Of a stretch of DNA of 30,362 nt, positions 15,382-23,072 are shown one piece after another. Both the position numbers and the translations under genes were made by a program. The notes under the pieces were generated by a model. It saw only the letters and a program-made list of their open reading frames with translations. It made no database searches and was not told the origin of the DNA. Position 1 is the stretch's first letter. Every line of letters begins with the position of its first letter. The stretch is from a virus, in the IMG/VR virus record IMGVR_UViG_3300008107_007543, positions 1 to 30,362 of that record, one strand, 5' to 3'.

Positions 15382-16180
15382 TTTCAATAAGAGTGGTCTT
15401 GGTGACAGACTGTGCGGAATGTTACTCATAGCTGTGTATGCCAGAATTCATGGCTATTCCAAAGTAAAAGTTCCATGGCCGTCATATTCCATACCTGGCG
15501 GCACGCCTCCTGATTTTAGAAAGAAAGACATTCTTCTCTCCAATGTTCTTGACCATCTTATACTGCCCACTGGCTTTGAATTTGTGGATGGTCATGAGAC
15601 ACTGCCTAAGACAAGTCCATGGTGGTACACTCAAGTTGGAATTGGTTCCCCAGATTTTGCTTGGTTTGCTAAAACCCACCTTAAATCATACAGTCTAGAG
15701 GACGTGCTTAAAGTTGCACGAGAAGTGTGTGATGAGTGTGATTACAAGCCGGAAGTAGTCAGAACATCTGTTGATTTTGGAGACTACGTGTCTATTCACA
15801 TACGTCGAACTGACAAGGTAAGGCCTGTACGTGAGTGTAGCTTGATGATCAGTGAGAGTGAGTTGGACGACTTAAACCTGAGAACCAGAAAATCGGTTGA
15901 AGAAACCATTGCTCAGGGCCACAGAAGATTCTTCATATGTTCAGATGATGACTTAGCCCTGGAGACATACCAGAGTTTTGTTTCTGATCTGGGCTGTGAC
16001 ATTATCAAACTTCCAAAGATGGACAAGTCTGTGTCCACTTATTACGATTTAGCAGCTATATCACGGTCAAGACTGTTGATACAGTCTATGAGAAGTTCAG
16101 CTTTTAGCAACTACGCAGCTTGTATCGGCGGTGTACCTATAAAGAACGTTTACACGGATACTCTAGAAAAATTTCTATGA
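15359..16180 (+). CDS. Fucosyltransferase-like glycosyltransferase (GT23/NodZ-like)
   Basis: 273 residues. SGLGDRLCGML (12-22) is the N-terminal Gly-rich motif and HIRRTDKV (147-154) is the GDP-binding motif shared by NodZ, FUT8 and related fucosyltransferases. FICSDDDLALETY and QSMRSSAFSNYAACI correspond to the later GDP-sugar region. It should use a GDP-sugar, most likely GDP-fucose or another GDP-6-deoxyhexose, which fits the gmd-like gene at 25954. Start chosen at 15359, overlapping the nucleotidyltransferase by 23 bp. Acceptor unknown. Confidence 0.82.
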   Translation: MSTLTVPDFNKSGLGDRLCGMLLIAVYARIHGYSKVKVPWPSYSIPGGTPPDFRKKDILLSNVLDHLILPTGFEFVDGHETLPKTSPWWYTQVGIGSPDFAWFAKTHLKSYSLEDVLKVAREVCDECDYKPEVVRTSVDFGDYVSIHIRRTDKVRPVRECSLMISESELDDLNLRTRKSVEETIAQGHRRFFICSDDDLALETYQSFVSDLGCDIIKLPKMDKSVSTYYDLAAISRSRLLIQSMRSSAFSNYAACIGGVPIKNVYTDTLEKFL

Positions 16181-16983
16181 CTAACCACCCATTCTATGAC
16201 CGTTTTAGGGTCGTTGTTTCTGATCCTATGAACAGTCTCATAGTAAAGCACCCAAATGCAGGTAAGCTTGATGACGGCTGGGTCACCATGCACAACGGAC
16301 AGCTAGTAAAGTATGGCAGTTACTACGGTCCTGAACTTGGTAATTTCTTCGATATCATGCTGATCAATGGTGGTGTTCATGAACCACAGGAGGAGTATGC
16401 TTTTCAAGAAGTCATCAAGTCCATAAAAGACCCAAAACCTTCGATGCTGGAATTAGGAGCCTATTGGTCTTTCTACTCGATGTGGTTTCTTCAGCAACAT
16501 CCAGAGGGTGTTTGCACTATGGTTGAACCCAATTCTCAATACATGGATTTTGGCCGTGACAACTTCAATAAGAATGGCTTGACTGGAAAATTCATAAACG
16601 ACTACGTTTCTCCTTGCGCTTTCTCCGTTGATCCCTTTCTTGAGAATGGACGACGCCTGTCTATATTGCATGCAGACATTCAGGGTTCTGAGGTTGACAT
16701 GCTCAGAGGAGCCTCTAAGTCTTTGAACAGAAGAGCCATAGATTGGGTTTTTATATCATCACACAGTGATGAACTACACAAAAACTGCATTGATATCTTA
16801 AAAACCCACAACTACAGAATTATAGCTGAGGCTGACGCGGAAAAGTCTTTCTGTTTTGATGGTATCATTGTGGCTTGTTCACCCGACATAACGTTTGATA
16901 GCATTGATTTTAGCGACAGGCGAAACACACCACTTGTGGCTGAATCAATTGTTGATGATTTACTGAAAAATGTACCAAAATGA
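16177..16983 (+). CDS. FkbM-family methyltransferase
   Basis: 268 residues from the ATG at 16177 (ATGA overlap). SMLELGAYWSFYSMWF is motif I for SAM binding, with Ala where Gly is usual; CTMVEPNSQYMDFGRDNF holds the acidic residue that binds the ribose, and LHADIQGSEVDMLRGA is the FkbM hallmark (D-I-x-G-x-E). FkbM enzymes O-methylate sugars or small molecules. In this operon a sugar-capping role on the phage glycan is likely. It is joined to another FkbM-like gene by an ATGA overlap. Confidence 0.85.
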   Translation: MTNHPFYDRFRVVVSDPMNSLIVKHPNAGKLDDGWVTMHNGQLVKYGSYYGPELGNFFDIMLINGGVHEPQEEYAFQEVIKSIKDPKPSMLELGAYWSFYSMWFLQQHPEGVCTMVEPNSQYMDFGRDNFNKNGLTGKFINDYVSPCAFSVDPFLENGRRLSILHADIQGSEVDMLRGASKSLNRRAIDWVFISSHSDELHKNCIDILKTHNYRIIAEADAEKSFCFDGIIVACSPDITFDSIDFSDRRNTPLVAESIVDDLLKNVPK

Positions 16984-17633
16984 AACTCGCTGTTCCTATC
17001 AATGGTGAATGTGAGGTCCCTGAATTTAACTCTCAGGCTGGACAAGACCTCTTTGTTTTGATGGCCTTAAACGGTAAACGCAATGGCCGTTTTATTGATC
17101 TTGGTTGCAATCACCCAGTTGAAATAAACAACACCTACATTCTTGAAAAGAATTATGACTGGACAGGTTTATCATTTGACATTGATCAAAAATTTGTAAA
17201 CTTGTACCCAAATTTTAGAAAAACTAAAGCCCTAGTAAGAGACTGCACGAAGCTGACAAACGAAGATTTTAATCTGATGAAAGGTCCTATAGACTACATG
17301 TCAATAGACCTTGAGCCTGCTAGAGTTACTTTAGCTTGCCTTAAGTCACTGCCATTCGGCAAAGATTTTCTTCCTTCGTTAATCACATTTGAGCACGAGT
17401 TTTTTAGGCATAAGGATGGGCCTGAATGGCGTTGTCCTGGCGTAGAAACTCCAATTCGCGACATCTCAAGATCGATCATAGAGAGTCATGGCTACCGTCT
17501 AGCCTGTTCTGATGTGGCCAACGACCACTGCATTTATGAGGACTGGTACTATCACCCATCACTTGTAGACTTTGAACGAATAAAACCCCTTGTTAGCAAC
17601 GGTAAAAATTGGCCTGAAATTATCTTCGTATGA
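16980..17633 (+). CDS. FkbM-like methyltransferase, second copy type
   Basis: 217 residues. NSQAGQDLFVLMAL and GRFIDLGCNHPVEINNTY form the SAM-binding start, LSFDID supplies the acidic residue, and DYMSIDLEPA replaces the usual D-x-E-G motif. SQxGQD-type proteins are common in LPS and capsule clusters. It is clearly different in sequence from the gene at 16177, so the two probably methylate different positions. Coupled by ATGA at both ends. Confidence 0.78.
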   Translation: MKLAVPINGECEVPEFNSQAGQDLFVLMALNGKRNGRFIDLGCNHPVEINNTYILEKNYDWTGLSFDIDQKFVNLYPNFRKTKALVRDCTKLTNEDFNLMKGPIDYMSIDLEPARVTLACLKSLPFGKDFLPSLITFEHEFFRHKDGPEWRCPGVETPIRDISRSIIESHGYRLACSDVANDHCIYEDWYYHPSLVDFERIKPLVSNGKNWPEIIFV

Positions 17634-18505
17634 AAATTGATAAAGTTGTCTTCAGTTGCTCGGCATCAGCTGAGTATGGTCCATTTTGGAACATTCAGTC
17701 AAAAGTGTTTACCAAAATGGGTATTGAGCCGGTGTGTTTGCTGTTTGGCAAGAAGGAAGACGCAGGCATGGTTGAGACCCATGGAAAAATTGTTGAGATG
17801 ACCGTTGATCCTGACTTGCCGTGGATCCTACAGCTTATCCTTTCGAAGTTTTACTACCCAACATCTGAGCCAGAAACCACTTGGCTTATTGGCGATATTG
17901 ACATGGTTCCATTACAAAAAGCTTGGTTTACCTCAAATGTTCAGGACATACCTGAAAACACCTATGTCAACTTAAACCACGACGGAATATCACTTCCAAG
18001 ACTTGGCATGGCCAATGGTTTTCTAATTAAAGGCCCACAAGTATTGGGCACAAGACAGAATCCAGGGACAGATATCCCTGGACATTACCATGTTGCCAAA
18101 GGCAAGTTATTTGAAATCTTCCGTAAAAATCAGAGTTTCTCTGAACTTGTTCGCGGAATTGCTGAGTCTCACAGGTACGGCATGGGAGTTGCTGAAGGCC
18201 GTTCTCGTGAAGATGCTGTGTCTAACCCTTACTGGTATTATTGGCTTTCAGAGGAGATGTATACCTCTGAGCAGCTATGGTATGCGATTCAAGCTAAACA
18301 AGTTAGCTATATGGGTCGCACATACAACAACTCAAATAATGGGCATCGTGTAGACCGCAGTGCTTGGAATGATAGCACATCAAACTACAGCTATGATGCG
18401 CACAGGGTCGCCTCTGGTGAGTTTGTTGACGTGCACTGTGCAAGACCCTATGCTAAACAAGAAGCAGCCCTAAACACTCTTGTGAATCTGGCCGGAATGT
18501 TATGA
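17630..18505 (+). CDS. Putative GT-A glycosyltransferase
   Basis: 291 residues. WLIGDIDMVPLQKAWF (about 93-108) contains a DxD followed by a Pro, as in GT-A enzymes and in proteins of the mannosyltransferase type. VVFSCSASAEYGPFWNIQSK forms the N-terminal strand and loop. HVAKGKLFEIF and SEEMYTSEQLWYAIQ follow. No transmembrane segment. ATGA overlaps link it to both neighbours. The glycosyltransferase call rests on fold-like motifs, and substrate is unknown. Confidence 0.65.
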   Translation: MKIDKVVFSCSASAEYGPFWNIQSKVFTKMGIEPVCLLFGKKEDAGMVETHGKIVEMTVDPDLPWILQLILSKFYYPTSEPETTWLIGDIDMVPLQKAWFTSNVQDIPENTYVNLNHDGISLPRLGMANGFLIKGPQVLGTRQNPGTDIPGHYHVAKGKLFEIFRKNQSFSELVRGIAESHRYGMGVAEGRSREDAVSNPYWYYWLSEEMYTSEQLWYAIQAKQVSYMGRTYNNSNNGHRVDRSAWNDSTSNYSYDAHRVASGEFVDVHCARPYAKQEAALNTLVNLAGML

Positions 18506-18960
18506 GTGGCATCATCTCACACCGTGGAAATCTTGATGGTCCGATACCAGAGCGTGAAAACTCCCCTGATTACATTGATCAAGCCATCAAGTGGGGTTTT
18601 GTGGTTGAGATCGACATTCGCTACAAAGGTGGAAAGTTGTGGCTAGGCCATGATTATGCCCAATGGCCTGTCGAGATAGAATGGCTTGAACAGCGGCATC
18701 CAAACCTTTTAGTTCACATCAAGGACTGGGATGTTCTCACACAAACGCAAGTCTGGCACAAGTTCCACTCCTTCTGTCATGTGGGTGATCCATTCACTGT
18801 GACAAGCCATGGACTCTTGTGGATTCATGATTTGTCTTTGACATACACTCAAGAGTCCATCATACCACTCATAACACAGCAACAAGTTATTGACTATGAC
18901 AATGGACCTAGAAAAACTCCTGGCCACATTTGCACGGATCATCCCGTAATGTTTTTATGA
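18502..18960 (+). CDS. Short GDPD-like phosphodiesterase
   Basis: 152 residues. ISHRGNLDGPIPERENSP (5-22) has the HRG and EN(S/T)P of glycerophosphodiester phosphodiesterases; VVEIDIRY gives the metal-binding ExD and LWLGHDYAQWP the catalytic HD. The length is about 100 residues shorter than GlpQ, with a reduced barrel, as in the short bacterial and phage forms. Full GDPDs release an alcohol and glycerol 3-phosphate. Together with the LicD-cytidylyltransferase fusion it might supply or trim a phospho-alcohol group; this is inference. No signal peptide, so it acts inside the cell. Confidence 0.78.
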   Translation: MSGIISHRGNLDGPIPERENSPDYIDQAIKWGFVVEIDIRYKGGKLWLGHDYAQWPVEIEWLEQRHPNLLVHIKDWDVLTQTQVWHKFHSFCHVGDPFTVTSHGLLWIHDLSLTYTQESIIPLITQQQVIDYDNGPRKTPGHICTDHPVMFL

Positions 18961-19883
18961 TGACCAAGAACGTTCTCGTGACTGGCGGTGCTGGCTTCAT
19001 AGGCTCGCACTTAGTTGATAGGCTATTGAAAGATGGTCACAAGGTCACCGTGCTTGACAACATGACCACTGGCAGGAACTATAATCCTGCAGCAAAATTC
19101 ATTGTCACAGGTGGTGGCGACTGCTCTGATCCTGATGAAGTTGAAGAGGCTTTTGAGTACACTGATTGGGTGTTTCACTTAGCCGCTAACCCAAGTGTCT
19201 CTCTGTCCGTCAACAATCCGAGGTCGTCTAACATAAACAACTTAGACACAACTCTTGTGCTTCTGGAGACTTGTAGAAGACACAATGTCAAAAGAGTGGT
19301 GCTTTCGTCTACATCGGCTGTGTATGGATCACACGAGGGTTTCTGCAGCGAGAATCAGTGCCCTAAGCCCAAGACGCCCTATGCTCTTCAGAAGTATGCT
19401 TCAGAGCAATACTGCCAAATGTACTGGTGGTATCACATGATACCCACAGTATCATTGAGATACTTCAATGTCTTTGGACCACGACAGTCTCCATCATCAC
19501 CCTATTCTGGTGTCATATCCAAATTCTGCGAGGCTGTCATTCACAACAAGCCAGTAACAATCCATGGTGATGGTGGACAATGCCGTGACTTTACGTATGT
19601 GTCTGACATCGTTGAGGCCAACATACACGCAGCCACAAATTCAGATGTGATTGGAAAATCTATCAATATTGCGACTGGACGGAGCCATACACTCAATGAA
19701 GTACTATCACAGCTAGAGTCCATATGTGGCACAAAGATAGAAAGACACTACGATCTTCCAAGAAACGGTGACATCTATACCAGCAAAGCTTCAACTGAGC
19801 TCGCCACGTCTTTGGATTTTAAGGTCTCTGTTCCATTTGAAACTGGACTCAGAAGCACACTTGAGTGGTTTAGAAACCGATGA
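18957..19883 (+). CDS. NAD-dependent nucleotide-sugar 4-epimerase/dehydratase
   Basis: 308 residues from the ATG at 18957 (ATGA overlap; a second ATG follows at once). VTGGAGFIGSHL is the NAD-binding GxxGxxG, LAANPSV follows, the catalytic residues are the Ser/Thr-rich SSTSAVYG and YALQK (YxxxK), and RYFNVFGPRQSP and RDFTYVSDIV are typical of UDP-glucose/UDP-GlcNAc(A) 4-epimerases such as GalE and WbpP. Length is normal. It would supply an epimerised UDP-sugar for the glycosyltransferases. A GDP-fucose synthase role is less likely from these motifs. Confidence 0.88.
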   Translation: MMTKNVLVTGGAGFIGSHLVDRLLKDGHKVTVLDNMTTGRNYNPAAKFIVTGGGDCSDPDEVEEAFEYTDWVFHLAANPSVSLSVNNPRSSNINNLDTTLVLLETCRRHNVKRVVLSSTSAVYGSHEGFCSENQCPKPKTPYALQKYASEQYCQMYWWYHMIPTVSLRYFNVFGPRQSPSSPYSGVISKFCEAVIHNKPVTIHGDGGQCRDFTYVSDIVEANIHAATNSDVIGKSINIATGRSHTLNEVLSQLESICGTKIERHYDLPRNGDIYTSKASTELATSLDFKVSVPFETGLRSTLEWFRNR

Positions 19884-20569
19884 ATGTACTAGTTTCAGTT
19901 GCAACGGGTGGTTTTTCGAATAATCTTTATAGATGTGCTCCATCTATAAAGAAATGGTGGCCAGGCTCTGTAATGGTATGGACAGATGAGCTACCACCTG
20001 GGTCCCCAACACACGCGGAACAGCCTTATGCATTCAAGGCATTTGCTGCTAAATGGGCATTTGATAATGGATACAAAACGGTTACTTGGATTGACAGTGC
20101 CATACATGTCGCTAGCAGTCCTGATCGTTACATACAGCACCTAAATGAAGAGGGTTATTTTTTCCAAAACAACGGCTTTAACTGTGCTCAAACTTGCTCA
20201 GACAAGGCTTTGGATTACTATGGCATAAGCCGTGACGCAGCTGAAAACATAGTTGAGGTTGTGGGTGGTTGTTGGGGTCTTCACGTCCGCAACTCTAATT
20301 TTGTGGATGAGTTGTGCAGAAATGCAAAGATAGGTTTGTTTTCTGGCTCACGTGAAAAAGATCCTAGTGATTCGACAGACCCGCGTTTTCTCTTTTGTCG
20401 GCACGATCAAAGCCTGATGAGTCTTATGGTCTACAACCGTGGTTGGACTCCAAAGACTTCATGGGATGAAACTTCTTCTGATGCTTTCTTCAACTATGGC
20501 CCTACAGCCAACCCTAACAAGTGTTTTGTACTAGATAACTCATATGGACAAACCAATAAATCTTTCTGA
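19880..20569 (+). CDS. Possible GT-A-like transferase
   Basis: 229 residues beginning MNVLVSVATGGFSNNLYRC. The region PYAFKAFAAKWAFDNGYKTVTWIDS resembles the part of GT-A folds leading to the DxD, here reduced to W-I-D-S-A. RHDQSLMSLMVYNRGW resembles the late catalytic region of glycosyltransferases (x-D-Q-x). Position within the glycan operon supports a transferase role, but the missing second Asp leaves the metal site doubtful. It overlaps the next gene by 26 bp. Confidence 0.55.
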   Translation: MNVLVSVATGGFSNNLYRCAPSIKKWWPGSVMVWTDELPPGSPTHAEQPYAFKAFAAKWAFDNGYKTVTWIDSAIHVASSPDRYIQHLNEEGYFFQNNGFNCAQTCSDKALDYYGISRDAAENIVEVVGGCWGLHVRNSNFVDELCRNAKIGLFSGSREKDPSDSTDPRFLFCRHDQSLMSLMVYNRGWTPKTSWDETSSDAFFNYGPTANPNKCFVLDNSYGQTNKSF

Positions 20570-21092
20570 CTACTACTGCCAATACTTTAGAGATTTTAGA
20601 GATAAGGCGCCAAAAGAGTACTTGACTTATGGAGGATACTTTACTGGTCTGCCCAATGCTCAAGCATCAAGTTTTGAGTCATGTGAGGCGTTTGTAAGGA
20701 TGATCGGTGAAAAGGAAACTCTACTAAACGCCGGAGCTGGTGCTTCCTCTTGGATTTTTAGAAAGCTTCTAAAGAATGTCTACTGCACTGATCCAGATAA
20801 AGGTTATCTAGAAGCTGTAAAGTATGTTGTTGGTGGTGACAATTACATTCACACAATTGATAAATGCCCTGAAGTAGACTATGTCTACTGGGACTATGGT
20901 AACGCAGAACGAGTTCCTAATCTCAGCAAAGCCTATTCACTAGCTAGAAAAGCAATGTATGTGGATGATTGCCACGATGTCTACCTAGCAGACTGTGTTC
21001 GCAAACTAGGTGCTGAAACAAACTCTAAAGTTGTTGGGCCAGTCGGACTTGATAGCCATGGACGCTTTGGTCTGGTTCTAATTCGCCTGTGA
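20544..21092 (+). CDS. SAM-dependent methyltransferase-like protein
   Basis: 182 residues. TLLNAGAGASSWIFRKLL resembles SAM motif I, and VYCTDPDKGYLEAVKYV gives the acidic residue after strand 2. Later sequence (VDYVYWDYGN, then ARKAMYVDDCHD) fits strands 4 and 5. It is short for a class I methyltransferase and looks like a minimal form. Overlaps on both sides (26 bp and a GTGA junction) place it in the glycan operon, suggesting a third methylation activity. Confidence 0.65.
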   Translation: MDKPINLSDYYCQYFRDFRDKAPKEYLTYGGYFTGLPNAQASSFESCEAFVRMIGEKETLLNAGAGASSWIFRKLLKNVYCTDPDKGYLEAVKYVVGGDNYIHTIDKCPEVDYVYWDYGNAERVPNLSKAYSLARKAMYVDDCHDVYLADCVRKLGAETNSKVVGPVGLDSHGRFGLVLIRL

Positions 21093-21925
21093 ATGAGTAT
21101 CCGAACATTTGTTTAGAAGAGATTGACAAGGGTCGAGTCAACTGGTTGAACTACTGCGATTGGGGTAAGTTTACACCCATACTCTACGTAGCAACCACAG
21201 GTGGCCTATGCAATCGTTTATTTGGCATCGCCACCTGTGTCCCCAAAGCGAAGGCTGAAAATAGACTCATCAAAGTATATTGGCCACTAAACGGTGAGGA
21301 CGGAACTAGCGCAAAGTGGGATGATTTGTTCGAAGACTCGTTGGACATGTTTTCTGCATGGGATCTTTATTGGATGATGGACGTCATGCATGATGTTCAA
21401 TGGATCCATAACGCGTCTGAAGCCTATAGAAAAATAGACACGTCAAATATCGTTCTGATAAAAGCAGGAGCAGATGGGTTTAGTAACAGGAAGTTCGATC
21501 ACTTTGACATGACTGAATCTACTAAGTGGTTAAATAGTCTTAAAGTAAAACAACGATTGTTGGACACTGCTTCGTCTTACAACATTGACAGGAACACGCT
21601 AGGAATACATCTGAGAATTAGGGAAGAAAGATTCAGCGATGGTCTTTTTAAGGACAACCCAATAACACCTTCACTATTAAAGAAGATAGCTGATTGGCCC
21701 AACAAAGTTCTTGTGGTCTCAAACAGCTACGAAGCCAAACAAAAAATGATCTCCACGTTTGGTGAAAAAATAGTTCAACAGGATGTGAGTCACAGTCGAA
21801 GTTCAGATGCAGTTCAATCAGCTCTTGTGGATCTTGTAATGCTTGCTAAATGTGGACAGCGAATTGGAAACAAAGACAGTACCTTCTACCAGCTGGCTGA
21901 AATGTGGAGCACACGTGATTTTTGA
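21089..21925 (+). CDS. Second fucosyltransferase-like protein
   Basis: 278 residues from a GTG overlapping the previous stop. YVATTGGLCNRLFGIATC (about 33-50) is the GGL-x-N-R-L motif of GT11/GT23/NodZ-type enzymes, and TLGIHLRIREERF is a divergent form of the HxRR donor motif, with Leu-Arg-Ile-Arg instead of Ile-Arg-Arg-Thr. IGNKDSTFYQLAEMW near the end corresponds to the terminal GDP-site region (S/T-x-F). It is probably a GDP-sugar transferase with different specificity from the gene at 15359. Last gene of the overlapping glycan run. Confidence 0.68.
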   Translation: MNEYPNICLEEIDKGRVNWLNYCDWGKFTPILYVATTGGLCNRLFGIATCVPKAKAENRLIKVYWPLNGEDGTSAKWDDLFEDSLDMFSAWDLYWMMDVMHDVQWIHNASEAYRKIDTSNIVLIKAGADGFSNRKFDHFDMTESTKWLNSLKVKQRLLDTASSYNIDRNTLGIHLRIREERFSDGLFKDNPITPSLLKKIADWPNKVLVVSNSYEAKQKMISTFGEKIVQQDVSHSRSSDAVQSALVDLVMLAKCGQRIGNKDSTFYQLAEMWSTRDF

Positions 21926-21958
21926 TTCCGAATCCTGGAAAATAGTTCTCCATCCCGT

Positions 21959-22273
21959 ATGGCAAAAACCAAAGTTAGTACACCCTCAGAAGTTGACGCT
22001 AAGAAGCGCAACGTCGAACTCAGGAACCTGTCTGACCTTCAAGCTGAAGGCATTATTCCTCAAGGTACAATCGAAGTTGGCCACGGCTTTTTAGTCAAGG
22101 TCAAGAACGAGGCAGGCGACTGGATTCGAGACGTCTTGTTCATCGTCAACCGAGCCAACACGGCCATCTGCCGAAACTGGCCTCAAGTACCAACTCCTGG
22201 CCACAAGGCCCCAGTTGAAGTTGAGATTGCGCCAAATTCCGGCGAGTCCAAGTTCTTTGCCGTGGTGCGCTGA
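21959..22273 (+). CDS. Unknown protein ending before a strong terminator
   Basis: 104 residues beginning MAKTKVSTPSEVDAKKRNVE; a basic N terminus followed by a beta-rich region (IEVGHGFLVKVKNEAG, later PVEVEIAPNSGES). No family recognised. The gene starts 33 bp after the glycan run, with AGTTCT upstream, and is closed by the terminator at 22294-22320, so it may end the long glycan transcript. Confidence 0.72.
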   Translation: MAKTKVSTPSEVDAKKRNVELRNLSDLQAEGIIPQGTIEVGHGFLVKVKNEAGDWIRDVLFIVNRANTAICRNWPQVPTPGHKAPVEVEIAPNSGESKFFAVVR

Positions 22274-22293
22274 ACCTAGCTCGCTCAAGCAAG

Positions 22294-22320
22294 GCGCTGT
22301 CGAAAAGACAGCGCTTTTTT
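22294..22320 (+). terminator. Intrinsic terminator
   Basis: GCGCTGTC, loop GAAAA, GACAGCGC and six T. It lies 20 bp after the stop codon at 22273 and probably terminates the long upstream transcript. Confidence 0.93.
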
Positions 22321-22328
22321 CTTGCTCT

Positions 22329-22344
22329 TGTTCCACGTGGAACA
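22329..22344. promoter_or_regulatory. parS-like 16-bp palindrome
   Basis: TGTTCCACGTGGAACA is a perfect palindrome differing from the bacterial chromosomal parS consensus (TGTTNCACGTGAAACA) at one base. Its inner 14 bases equal, as far as I recall, the perfect parS palindrome of Pseudomonas. It lies in a non-coding gap between a terminator and promoter P3. Binding by a ParB-like protein is inference. Confidence 0.6.
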
Positions 22345-22415
22345 TCAAAATTTTCAATGCAGGACGCAGCGAAAACAGCCTGACGAAAATTCTTGAAAAA
22401 ACTTCTCAAAAATTG

Positions 22416-22444
22416 TTTACAAGTTTCTCGACCCGAGGTATACT
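22416..22444 (+). promoter_or_regulatory. Sigma70-like promoter P3
   Basis: TTTACA (22416-22421), 17-bp spacer, TATACT (22439-22444), preceded by an A-rich tract resembling P1 and P2. The ATG at 22454 is only 9 nt after the -10, so the transcript would have about 0-3 nt of leader. Confidence 0.85.
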
Positions 22445-22453
22445 GACCTCGCA

Positions 22454-22861
22454 ATGAAAAAACTCTCTATTACCCTCCACATCGAAATGCCCGAAGACTT
22501 TGGTACTCCTGACTCCATGGCCGACATGAGCGTCGAGACTCTCATGGAACAAGTTCGCAAAGAAGTCGAGTACACGTGCTATACCTCGACTGACGCTGAC
22601 CCTCATCTCGTTAAGGTCGACCTGGTTGTCAACGGTGAAGTCCAAGTTCAACCTGACGCGCAGACACAAGTTTCTGTGCAGACTGTCGTTCAAACCTCCA
22701 GCGGCGAAAACATCCTCTCCCACGGCACTCGCGTGATGGTTACCTTCCGCGACGAGCAGACCTCGGCCGAAGTCATTGGCTACGACCACAAGTACAAGCT
22801 TCACAAGGTTCGCACCACCTGTGGCAAAGTTCTGCTCCGCAAGATCCACGCTGCTGCCTAA
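22454..22861 (+). CDS. Unknown protein under promoter P3
   Basis: 135 residues. The N-terminal part (KKLSITLHIEMPEDF, then VETLMEQVRKEVEYTC) looks like an alpha/beta domain, the middle is Gln/Val-rich (VQVQPDAQTQVSVQTV), and the C terminus (GTRVMVTFRDEQTSAEVIGY) looks like an SH3-type small barrel. No family recognised. Codons favour C at third positions, as expected of a well-expressed gene. The strong promoter and near-leaderless start suggest early, host-dependent expression. Confidence 0.75.
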   Translation: MKKLSITLHIEMPEDFGTPDSMADMSVETLMEQVRKEVEYTCYTSTDADPHLVKVDLVVNGEVQVQPDAQTQVSVQTVVQTSSGENILSHGTRVMVTFRDEQTSAEVIGYDHKYKLHKVRTTCGKVLLRKIHAAA

Positions 22862-22868
22862 ACAGTCT

Positions 22869-23072
22869 ATGAGTGCCACCTACCCAACTTACGCGGTTCG
22901 GAACCCATGGGTGGACTTCTCCAAGGAGTCCATGAGCAAGTACTTCCCTGTCTCCCACGAAGGACTTGAATCGGCCATCACATACTGTGCAGAGCGCAAG
23001 CTCTCTGGTGTTGTGTTCTTAAAGGACAAGTACTCCGTTGAGGAGGTTTGGTCCAATCCAGATTTTGTATGA
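22869..23072 (+). CDS. Small unknown protein
   Basis: 67 residues from the ATG at 22869, beginning MSATYPTYAVRNPWVDFSK. It contains a helix with two cysteine-spaced elements (AITYCAERKLSG) and ends VEEVWSNPDFV. No family recognised. The stop overlaps the start of the 2OG oxygenase gene (ATGA). Confidence 0.65.
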   Translation: MSATYPTYAVRNPWVDFSKESMSKYFPVSHEGLESAITYCAERKLSGVVFLKDKYSVEEVWSNPDFV

